From Mangrovimonas spongiae (GTDB lineage Bacteria > Bacteroidota > Bacteroidia > Flavobacteriales > Flavobacteriaceae): DNA of 64,000 bases. The notes beneath the pieces are model-generated. The model had not been told where the DNA came from. It saw only the letters and a list, made by a program, of their open reading frames with translations, and did not search any database. Shown here in pieces: positions 52,140 through 60,900 of the stretch (its first letter is position 1; each line of letters starts with the position of its first letter). Both the position numbers and the translations under genes were made by a program. The stretch is from positions 1 through 64,000 of the forward strand of contig NZ_RWBG01000004.1 in the NCBI RefSeq assembly GCF_003944795.1. The letters run 5' to 3'.

Positions 52140-54215
52140 ATGAATAAAGACATATTAAAACAAGGATTCACCAATTTAGTAACCGCCAAAACAATGGCCG
52201 AGTTGTACGAAGCCAATTTTAAAGTAGTTTCAAAATATGTGCACGCCACATCACGTGGTCACGAGGCGATTCAGACCGCTTTAGGAATGCAGTTGTTGCC
52301 TCAAGATTATGCGTTTCCTTATTACAGAGACGATGCCATGTTATTAGCTTTTGGTATGACACCTTACGATTTAATGTTACAAGTATTAGCAAAAAAAGAC
52401 GATCCGTTTTCGGGTGGACGTACCTATTATTCGCATCCAAGTTTAAAAGATGCGGACAAGCCAAAAATTCCACATCAATCTTCGGCAACAGGTATGCAAG
52501 CCATCCCAGCAACAGGTGTGGCAAAGGGAATGCAATATTTGGAAAAGCAAGGACTTCAAAATTCAAATGTTGTTCAGAACGATAGTGAAGAATCTAAACT
52601 AAATCCAATCACCGTTTGTAGTTTGGGTGACGCATCAGTAACCGAAGGTGAAATTGCTGAGGCCTTTCAAATGGCAGCTTTAAAACAAATGCCAATTTTG
52701 TATTTAGTGCAGGATAATGGTTGGGATATTTCAGCAAACGAAGCAGAAACTAGAGCACAAAGTGCAGCAGAATACGCCCAAGGATTTCACGGTTTAGAAG
52801 CCATTTCTATAGATGGCGCTAACTTTATCGAAAGTTATGAAGCACTAGAAAAAGTGATTAAAATCATACGTGAAGAACGTCGTCCAATTTTAGTTCACGC
52901 TAAAGTACCGTTGTTAAACCATCATACGTCTGGTGTGAGAATGGAATGGTATCGTGATGACTTGGAAGAAGCCCAATCGCGTGATCCTTATCCAGTGCTT
53001 AAACAACAATTGCTAGACAATGGTTTCACACAAAAGGATATCGAAGACATCGAAACCGAAATCAAAACCGAAGTCGAAAAAGCGTATCAAAAAGCCTTAA
53101 AAGCTGAGGATCCAACTCCAGAAGATTTATTTACGCATGATTTTGCACCAACACCAATTACAGAAGAACAAGGCGAGCGTTCACCTAAAGGTGCCGAAAA
53201 AGTAGTTATGGTGGATTGTGCTTTATTTGCTGTTGAAGAGTTGATGAAGAAGCATCCTGAGTGTTTGTTGTACGGTCAAGATGTAGGAGGTAGACTTGGT
53301 GGTGTTTTTAGAGAAGCAGCCACATTAGCCCAAAAATTTGGTGACGATCGTGTGTTTAATACGCCCATTCAAGAGGCCTTTATTGTGGGTTCAACTGTTG
53401 GGATGAGTGCGGTTGGTTTAAAACCAATTGTTGAGGTACAGTTTGCCGATTATATTTGGCCAGGACTCAATCAATTATTTACAGAAGTGAGCAGAAGTTG
53501 CTACCTAAGTAATGGGAAATGGCCTGTAAGTATGATTTTACGCGTGCCAATTGGAGCTTATGGAAGTGGCGGACCTTACCATTCATCTTCTGTGGAAAGT
53601 GTGGTGACTAACATTAGAGGTGTTAAAATTGCTTACCCAAGTAATGGTGCCGATTTAAAAGGCTTAATGAAAGCTGCATACCACGATCCAAATCCTGTTG
53701 TGATTTTTGAGCATAAAGGCTTGTACTGGTCTAAAGTACCAGGAACACAAGGCGCAACCTCTGTAGAACCAGCTGAAGATTATGTGTTACCTTTTGGACA
53801 AGCTTGGGTGTTACAAGAAATCTGGAAGCAAGATGATGTAGAAACGTGTACTATTGTAACTTATGGAATGGGTGTGCATTGGGCCATGAATGCTTCAGAA
53901 GAGTTAGGCTTAAAAGATCAAATAGAAGTTATCGACTTGAGAACATTGTATCCGTTGGATGAAGACACGATTATGAAATCGGTTAAAAAAACAGGGAAAT
54001 GTTTAGTGATAACTGAGGAGCCAAGTAATAATAGTTTTGCTAGAGCGTTATCAGGGAAAATACAAGAGGAGTGTTTTCGATATTTAGATGCGCCAGTAAT
54101 GACTATTGGTAGTGAGAATATGCCAGCTATTCCATTGAATTCAACATTGGAGCAAACCATGATTCCATCTACAGAAAAGGTGAAAGTTAAGATTGAAGAG
54201 CTATTAAACTTTTAA
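52140..54215 (+). CDS. 2-oxoacid dehydrogenase E1, alpha and beta subunits fused
   Basis: This 691-residue protein joins the E1 alpha part (about 1-330) and beta part (about 350-690). The thiamine diphosphate motif is GDASVTEGE...QDNGWDISAN, and the beta part has YGQDVGGRLGG and GAYGSGGPYHSSS. It decarboxylates 2-oxoacids and passes the acyl group to E2. A repeat-derived segment VVQNDSEES lies just before the ThDP motif. E3 is not in the window and may be shared with other complexes. Branched-chain or aryl specificity cannot be decided. Confidence 0.9.
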   Translation: MNKDILKQGFTNLVTAKTMAELYEANFKVVSKYVHATSRGHEAIQTALGMQLLPQDYAFPYYRDDAMLLAFGMTPYDLMLQVLAKKDDPFSGGRTYYSHPSLKDADKPKIPHQSSATGMQAIPATGVAKGMQYLEKQGLQNSNVVQNDSEESKLNPITVCSLGDASVTEGEIAEAFQMAALKQMPILYLVQDNGWDISANEAETRAQSAAEYAQGFHGLEAISIDGANFIESYEALEKVIKIIREERRPILVHAKVPLLNHHTSGVRMEWYRDDLEEAQSRDPYPVLKQQLLDNGFTQKDIEDIETEIKTEVEKAYQKALKAEDPTPEDLFTHDFAPTPITEEQGERSPKGAEKVVMVDCALFAVEELMKKHPECLLYGQDVGGRLGGVFREAATLAQKFGDDRVFNTPIQEAFIVGSTVGMSAVGLKPIVEVQFADYIWPGLNQLFTEVSRSCYLSNGKWPVSMILRVPIGAYGSGGPYHSSSVESVVTNIRGVKIAYPSNGADLKGLMKAAYHDPNPVVIFEHKGLYWSKVPGTQGATSVEPAEDYVLPFGQAWVLQEIWKQDDVETCTIVTYGMGVHWAMNASEELGLKDQIEVIDLRTLYPLDEDTIMKSVKKTGKCLVITEEPSNNSFARALSGKIQEECFRYLDAPVMTIGSENMPAIPLNSTLEQTMIPSTEKVKVKIEELLNF
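52569..52595. repeat. Repeat-derived segment inside the E1 gene
   Basis: GTTGTTCAGAACGATAGTGA followed by AGAATCT matches the E2 copy at 49901 and is read in the same frame (VVQNDSEES against VIQSDSEEP). The two proteins are otherwise unrelated here. Confidence 0.55.
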
Positions 54216-54318
54216 AAAAACAATAATTTTTTAAAAAGCTTAATGTTAAAGTTTATTTTAAGATGAATATTTGTATATTTATCGAACTTTGTTTGAAAAC
54301 TATTAATTAAATTAAATT

Positions 54319-54666
54319 ATGAAAAAGTACTTATCACTTTTAAGTTTTATAGCGTTTCTTTTTATAGGAATGCAATCGTCTGTTGCTCAAGACAATGTGA
54401 GGGCTGAAGCTATTGCTAAAGAAAAAACATACAATCTACATCAATTAGTGGCATTATCAGGACAACAGCAGGGAGAAGTTTTTAAGGTATTAGTAAATGC
54501 TGAACAAAATTTAGCAGAATTAAATAAAATGAATAATTCTAATGCTATTAAAAGCGATGGAAGAGAGTCAATAAACAAGACCATTGATGCTGAATTGAAG
54601 AAAATATTGACAGAAGAGCAATATGTGACTTATAAGAAATCATTAGTAAAGGAAAAGAAAAAATAA
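54319..54666 (+). CDS. Small secreted helical protein of unknown function
   Basis: This 115-residue protein has a signal peptide (1-23, ending SVAQ) and a helical mature part with LTEEQYVTYKKSLVKEKKK at the end (core LTEEQYVTYKK). The Leu-Thr-x-x-Gln element recalls Spy/LTXXQ-like periplasmic proteins of Bacteroidota. It has its own gap of about 100 bases after the E1 gene and is followed by a strong terminator. Function is unknown. Confidence 0.7.
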   Translation: MKKYLSLLSFIAFLFIGMQSSVAQDNVRAEAIAKEKTYNLHQLVALSGQQQGEVFKVLVNAEQNLAELNKMNNSNAIKSDGRESINKTIDAELKKILTEEQYVTYKKSLVKEKKK

Positions 54667-54687
54667 TTTCTTTTAAAATGACAAAAT

Positions 54688-54716
54688 AAAAAGGCAGCTA
54701 ATTAGCTGCCTTTTTT
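54688..54716. terminator. Bidirectional terminator
   Basis: GGCAGCTAATTAGCTGCC at 54693-54710 is a perfect palindrome, flanked by A on one side and six T on the other. It separates the small secreted gene from the convergent DUF4136 gene. Confidence 0.88.
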
Positions 54717-54724
54717 AATTTTAG

Positions 54725-55264
54725 TTATTCTTTAATTTCTGGAGGATATTTTGCTAAAATCTCTTTAACAAACTCGTTTATAATTTCAATTTTACTTTCT
54801 CTATTTTCAGAGAGATATCCAGTACCTTTACCTTGCCAAATAAGTTCTTTTCTTTCGGCATCGATTAAATCAATATATAAAATACCTTCGGTAGAGGTAG
54901 AAACAGTTGTATTATAATTATTCCAATACCAAGGACTCCAACCCCAACCATATCCGTAAGGGCCATTATTATTATACACATTGATTTCTTCTCTAGACTG
55001 CGTAAATATACTAACTAGTAAATCTGGATTTTCCGATTTTGAGAAACCTTTGGCTAAAAGCTCAGTTTCTATAGCTCTTAGTATTCTACGTTTGTCAAGA
55101 TCGTTTATTTCTGCTTTGTCAATGCCAGCTTTATAAAAAGCAAACGATTTGTAAGTATCAAAATTGGCATTTTTGTCGTAATCTGAAACAACTTTTATAG
55201 AGCTGCAAGCAGATAGAACTATGGTACATAGTCCTATCATTAGATAAGAAGATACATTTTTCAT
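54725..55264 (-). CDS. DUF4136 lipoprotein
   Basis: This 179-residue protein has a lipoprotein signal ending VLSACSS (Cys20) and a DUF4136 domain. Typical elements are VVSDYDKNANFDTYKSFAF and LYIDLIDAERKELIWQGKG. A Trp/Tyr/Gly-rich loop (YGYGWGWSPWYWNNY) lies in the middle. It should sit in the periplasm or outer membrane. Function is unknown. It is 23 bases from hutU in the same direction and could share its transcript. Confidence 0.88.
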   Translation of the reverse strand: MKNVSSYLMIGLCTIVLSACSSIKVVSDYDKNANFDTYKSFAFYKAGIDKAEINDLDKRRILRAIETELLAKGFSKSENPDLLVSIFTQSREEINVYNNNGPYGYGWGWSPWYWNNYNTTVSTSTEGILYIDLIDAERKELIWQGKGTGYLSENRESKIEIINEFVKEILAKYPPEIKE

Positions 55265-55287
55265 AACGTTTTATTTTTAATTTACAG

Positions 55288-57276
55288 TTAAGATAATAAA
55301 TTATCGTCAACTAAGTTTGGTATTGTAACTTTTAGATTCGGTTCATATTCCATGGCACGTTTAATAGCAAAAACGGCACCTTCATTTCTTGCCCAACTAC
55401 GACGTGAAATACCATTGTTAACATCCCAGAAAAGCATTGATTTTAAACGTCTTTCAGCATCAGAACTACCATCAAGAACCATGCCGAATCCTCCGTTTAT
55501 AACTTCGCCCCAGCCAACACCACCACCATTGTGAATGCTTACCCAAGTGGCGCCTCTAAAGCTGTCGCCAATCACGTTTTGAATAGCCATATCTGCTGTA
55601 AAGCGTGATCCATCATAAATATTACTTGTTTCTCGATAAGGCGAATCGGTACCCGAAACATCATGATGATCGCGCCCTAAAACAACATATCCAATGTCGC
55701 CTTTTGCAATAGCATCGTTAAAGGCTTTCGCAATTTTCATACGGCCTTCGGCATCAGCATATAGAATTCTGGCTTGCGAACCTACAACTAATTTGTTTTC
55801 TTGAGCGCCTTTTATCCATTGAATATTATCGGCCATTTGCTGTTGGATGTCTTTGGGTGAGTCTTTCTTAATCTCTTCTAAAACTTGGCAAGCAATGTCA
55901 TCTGTTTTTTGAAGATCTTCTGGGTTTCCAGAGGTACAAACCCATCTAAATGGGCCAAAGCCATAATCAAAACACATGGGGCCCATGATATCTTGAACAT
56001 AACTAGGGTATTTAAATTCGCGGCCTAATGTAGGATTTTCTGACATCACATTGGCCCCAGCTCTTGAGGCTTCCAGTAAGAAAGCGTTTCCGTAGTCAAA
56101 GAAGTATGTCTCTTTAGCTGTATGTTTGTTTATAGCATCTGCATGTCGACGTAAGCTTTGCTGAACTTTTTCTTTGAATAGTTCTGGGTTATTGGCCATC
56201 ATTTTATTAGAAGCTTCAAAAGATTGGCCTGCTGGATAATAACCGCCAGCCCAAGGATTGTGAAGAGAGGTTTGATCACTTCCTAAATCAATTTGAATAT
56301 TAGCTTCATCAAACTTTTCCCAAACATCTACTACATTACCCAAGTAGGCCAGAGAAATGGTTTCTTGTTTGTCTTTAGCTTGTTTTACACGTGATACTAA
56401 ATCGTCTAAATCTGTAATTTTTTCATCTATCCAACCTTGATCTAGTCGTACTTGTGTGATTTTTGGGTTTACTTCGGCACAAACGGTTATACAACCTGCA
56501 ATATTTCCTGCTTTTGGTTGCGCACCAGACATACCACCTAGTCCAGACGTTACAAAAATGTGACCTTTTGGTGATTTATTTATTTTTCTAAATCCATTTA
56601 AAACTGTAATAGTGGTACCATGAACAATACCTTGAGGGCCAATATACATATAACTTCCAGCTGTCATTTGCCCATATTGTGTTACGCCTAAAGCATTAAA
56701 TTTTTCCCAATCATCAGGTTTGGAGTAATTAGGTATCATCATTCCGTTAGTTACAACTACCCTTGGAGCATCTTTATGAGAAGGAAACAAGCCCATTGGA
56801 TGACCAGAATACATAACTAGTGTTTGTTCGTCTGTCATTTCGGCTAAATACTTCATCGTTAAAAGATATTGTGCCCAATTAGAAAATACTGCACCATTAC
56901 CTCCATAAGTAATAAGTTCGTGTGGATGTTGTGCCACAGCATAGTCTAAATTATTTTGAATCATGAGCATAATTGCGGCAGCTTGTTTAGAATTTGCTGG
57001 GTAGTCTTCTATAGGTCGTGCATACATTTTATACTCTGGACGAAAACGGTACATGTATATACGGCCATAATTTTCTAGTTCTTCAGAAAATTCAGGTAAT
57101 AAAGTTGCATGATGTTTAGGATCGAAGTAACGTAAAGCATTTTTTAAAGCTAGATTTTTTTCTTCTTTGGTAAGAATTTCTTTACGTTTTGGTGCGTGAT
57201 TTATGGTACTGTCGTAAGGCTTAGTGTTTGGGAGTTCGTTAGGTATGCCTTGTAATATGTGTTCTTGAAATGTCAT
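55288..57276 (-). CDS. hutU: Urocanate hydratase
   Basis: This 662-residue enzyme starts at the ATG at 57276, giving MTFQEHILQG; a longer frame adds 21 unsupported residues. Typical blocks are GGNGAVFSNWAQYLLTMKYL (in part), GLGGMSGAQPKAGNIAG for NAD binding and HNGGGVGWGEVINGGFG near the end. It converts urocanate to imidazolonepropionate in histidine breakdown. It is longer than the about 560-residue classical form, as in many Bacteroidota. hutH, hutI and hutG are not beside it. Confidence 0.93.
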   Translation of the reverse strand: MTFQEHILQGIPNELPNTKPYDSTINHAPKRKEILTKEEKNLALKNALRYFDPKHHATLLPEFSEELENYGRIYMYRFRPEYKMYARPIEDYPANSKQAAAIMLMIQNNLDYAVAQHPHELITYGGNGAVFSNWAQYLLTMKYLAEMTDEQTLVMYSGHPMGLFPSHKDAPRVVVTNGMMIPNYSKPDDWEKFNALGVTQYGQMTAGSYMYIGPQGIVHGTTITVLNGFRKINKSPKGHIFVTSGLGGMSGAQPKAGNIAGCITVCAEVNPKITQVRLDQGWIDEKITDLDDLVSRVKQAKDKQETISLAYLGNVVDVWEKFDEANIQIDLGSDQTSLHNPWAGGYYPAGQSFEASNKMMANNPELFKEKVQQSLRRHADAINKHTAKETYFFDYGNAFLLEASRAGANVMSENPTLGREFKYPSYVQDIMGPMCFDYGFGPFRWVCTSGNPEDLQKTDDIACQVLEEIKKDSPKDIQQQMADNIQWIKGAQENKLVVGSQARILYADAEGRMKIAKAFNDAIAKGDIGYVVLGRDHHDVSGTDSPYRETSNIYDGSRFTADMAIQNVIGDSFRGATWVSIHNGGGVGWGEVINGGFGMVLDGSSDAERRLKSMLFWDVNNGISRRSWARNEGAVFAIKRAMEYEPNLKVTIPNLVDDNLLS

Positions 57277-57443
57277 GTTTATTGTTTTATGATGATTATA
57301 GGTGTTTTTGTTAGTATGTATGAAGAAACAGCTATCCAATATGCTGCTTGGATATAACTAAAAACATCTAGGGATACCTAATATCAACACGATGATGCGT
57401 GTAGGCGACTTTATTGCGGTATGTCATGAAAAAAATATCCAAA

Positions 57444-57611
57444 TTATTTTTTTTGAGTATTAGTTTTTTTATCAAACCCATAAGGGCAATGTCTGCAACC
57501 GCTTTCACAACAATAGCCACGTTTTAAGTGGTATTGTTCTGTAAAACAGCGATAGCCGTCAGACGTTAAATAATAATCGCCATCTTCAATAGGGATTCGT
57601 TTTTTTATCAT
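57444..57611 (-). CDS. DUF5522 family small cysteine-rich protein
   Basis: This 55-residue protein reads MIKKRIPIEDGDYYLTSDG, then a cysteine cluster GYCCESGCRHCPYGF. The pattern C-C-x-S-G-C-x-H-C-P-Y defines the DUF5522 family, probably a metal- or cluster-binding protein. It is short but has a clear start, a stop and no competing frame. It is divergent from the gene at 57659. Function is unknown. Confidence 0.82.
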   Translation of the reverse strand: MIKKRIPIEDGDYYLTSDGYRCFTEQYHLKRGYCCESGCRHCPYGFDKKTNTQKK

Positions 57612-57658
57612 GTTACAAAGATAACGTAAATTGGAGTGATTTTTGTAATGAGTTTGCT

Positions 57659-57982
57659 GTGATTATTTATTCAAAATATTTAGTACCCAAAGGGTTTATA
57701 GGAATTACTTTGTTTCCTTTTATTGTTTTAAAACATAGTATTAAGAGGACAAGTAAGACATTGATTAATCATGAAAAAATTCATTTAAAACAACAGCTAG
57801 AGCTTTCAATTATATTCTTTTACTTGTGGTATGTTGTTGAGTTTTTATATAGATGGGCAATACATAAGAATAGGCAACTTGCTTATAAACATATTTCGTT
57901 TGAGCGTGAAGCTTATGCTAATGAAAACAACCTTGACTATTTAAAGTCAAGGCCGTTGTGGAGATTTTTAATTTATCTATAA
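57659..57982 (+). CDS. Small membrane-associated protein with HEKIH motif
   Basis: This 107-residue protein begins with GTG; no in-frame ATG is near. One hydrophobic segment lies near residues 12-26 and a second near 48-68. Between them NHEKIHLKQQLEL holds HEXXH, the zinc-peptidase signature, and FEREAYANE about 40 residues later could supply the third ligand. The N-terminus is GFIGITLFPFIVLK. I recall similar short proteins in Bacteroidota but no function. It may be a minimal metallopeptidase. Confidence 0.65.
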   Translation: MIIYSKYLVPKGFIGITLFPFIVLKHSIKRTSKTLINHEKIHLKQQLELSIIFFYLWYVVEFLYRWAIHKNRQLAYKHISFEREAYANENNLDYLKSRPLWRFLIYL

Positions 57983-57988
57983 AAATAA

Positions 57989-60900
57989 TTAATGCTTTAA
58001 TATAACTTTTTTTCTTTTTTTTCGACCATTTTCTAATGCAACAACTACTATGTAAGCACCATCAGAAAATGTGTGGTTAATAGTAGTGCTATGATTAGTA
58101 ATGTCGTTTTTATTGATAATTGGTCGTCCTAATAAATCGTAAACAGTAATAGTTTTTATAAGATGTTTATTAGATTTGATTGTAATAAACTGGTTATTTG
58201 GCGTCGTGATGATTATACTATTATCAAAAGAATTATTATTTGTATGCAACGTATTATAAGCATTGTATCTTAAAATAAACCTATCGTTAAGAGCTCCAAT
58301 AGTGCCAGTAAAACTATAAGGTGATTCTTTTAAATTGTGAACAATGTTTAAATACATGTCTTCTAAGTAAATATTTTGAGAGTCTTCTACAAATTGCCCT
58401 TCCAACGTGTTAATTCCAATAGAGTAGTTATCGTTTTCAGTAAGGTACATGCCTAGAGGAATTGCGTCTTCTTGATTAAAAGGTAAAGCGCGTCCTTGAA
58501 TAGAACATCTGTAATCATTATTTATGGAATAAAAACTCAGGTCTGTTGATTTTACTTCAATACCATCATAAAGACGATCAAATTCATTGGTGGCTCCTTC
58601 AATATAGCTAATTAATAAAGTATTGGCCATATTGTTTGAGTTGGCCAAATCAAGCCAAACTCTGTGACGTTCTATAGACGTTGACTGGGAGTTAGAATTA
58701 GTATTATTTTCCCTAAAAAAAGTGTTGTTATTATATTCTGTAGAATATTGTCTCATGCTATTATTAAATGTTACTGTAGAACTTAATGGAGCACTGTGGT
58801 TTGCTAAAACAAAGAACCCTTGCCCAGAGGCAATATGTAAATCATCAATACCTGGAGGAATTGATCCAGAGCTATTGTATTCTACATAATTAGAAGGATC
58901 ATAGTTCAAATTATAATCTTCGTAAAAGGGATCTACTATGGTATTAGGTAAAGAGCTATGTTGCCACAAATAAACAGTGCCATCAATATTGGTGTTAAGC
59001 GATAAAAAGGTATCGGCAGAAATTGCTGAAGGATATGGATTGCCAATTAAATTCCAGTTATCATCATCATTATAAGCAAGTGTTCCTGTAGAGCTATTAC
59101 CTTGATATCCGGGGTCTCCCGTAACGTTATATCCTCCGTGAAACACATTTTTAATCACCTCTCCATTGTTTGGTGTGCCAGAAAATAAAGCTGTATTGTT
59201 TGTGACGGGAATTGATATAATTGGATTTAAAGTGTTGGAAATACTAGTAGGTGTGCCAGAAAGACCTCTAATAATATATCCTTGGCCATTAACCATGTTT
59301 CCAGTAGCATTATACCAATACCCATGATTGCCTGTTCCAAAACCCGTTACAGTAGGTTCCCACTCGAAAATAAGTCCGCTATTGGTGCCTGGAGAAACAG
59401 CTCCAATATCAAAATTACTAACTGGGCTAGACCAATATACGTATTCTAAGTTACTTACTGTAGAAAAGTCAGTGTTAGGAGCACGTTGTACATAGATGTT
59501 TCCACTATTAAGGTTGACGTCATCTATTTGAATTAGGCTAGCATTGTTCTTTAAGTTAAATATGGCATTACCTTGAACATCGACCCATTCCTTAATGGTA
59601 AGTTCGGTATTGTTATCTAGTTCAAGAAGTGCATTATCTTTTAGGGTTAAATTTAAGCCAAAGCCAGGTTGAGGAGGAATAGGTGTGCCAGGATACGTTA
59701 ATATAGGAGTGTTTGGTGTGGTGGTATTATCAGGAATAATGATGCAATCATCAATGGTAGGTATTTCGTTTGGCGACCAATTAGCTGCAGTATTCCAATC
59801 GTTATCAACAGAGCCATTCCATACAATACAACAAGTTACTTCTGCTTCCCAGCCTGCTAATCCTAAAGAGCTATCACTGGTAAATACAAATGTTAAACAT
59901 CCGGTTGGATTAGTTGATGTTATGGATTGTCCTGTTAAATCTGCAGTACCATCACTAGCGTTTTGCCAACAAAACCCATCTGTTCCTATACCCAAACCTA
60001 AACTGGCAGGTGTAATTTGTGGTGCTGTAGCATCTGATCCATCATAAATTCTAAGGTTATCGTAACAAGAGTTTGTTCCTGCACCTTCTACAAGGAAGCT
60101 TAAGAATTCAACGGTAACTGAGCTTCCAGATATATCTGGACAAATAGTAATGGTTTCGTTTTCATAATTGCCGTAATCACCAGAAATACCTCCGGAATCG
60201 TAAAAATTAAGACCACAACCAGGTGGTGGTGGCGGACAATTAAGCTGAAAGTTTATATCGTTAGATTCGGTTGATTCTGTGTCCAGTCTAAAATAGTAAG
60301 TAATTCCTGCTGTTAATGAAAAGGATGGTGTAGAAACCGTTGTAGAGCTAGTAAGATGATCAATACAATCCCAGTTATTATCATCACAACCTAAACTAGC
60401 ATCTTTATAATAATAATTAATATGGTTATCTAAAGAGGATAGACTACCTGATGTTGTAGCAGAAAACTGAGTAATACTATAATTTCCTGTTATGGTTGGG
60501 GTAAAAGAATATAAGGCTTCTTGTCCCTCGACATCCCATCCTCCGCAATCGTTAGATTCTAATGTGCCATTACCCGTGTTAAGAGATAGTGGTGTTGGTG
60601 TGTCGCAACTAAGAGGTATAATATTATCGCAAGGATCCTCTAAAGCTACAGTACAAATGTTGAACGATGAGCTTGTTCCTATATTGCTTGAATATGTAAA
60701 CAACTGAACATAATAAGTGTTCCCTATGGTAAGACCTGATACTGAACTTCCAGAATCAGTGTCGGAGCAACTAAGACTAGTTAAAGAACCATTACAAGTT
60801 CCTTCGTAAATTATGTGATAAATATCTGTAGCGCCACCAGTATTACTTATTTGAATGTTATGAAACGCTGATGTAGCCACAAAGCTATACCATACATCGT

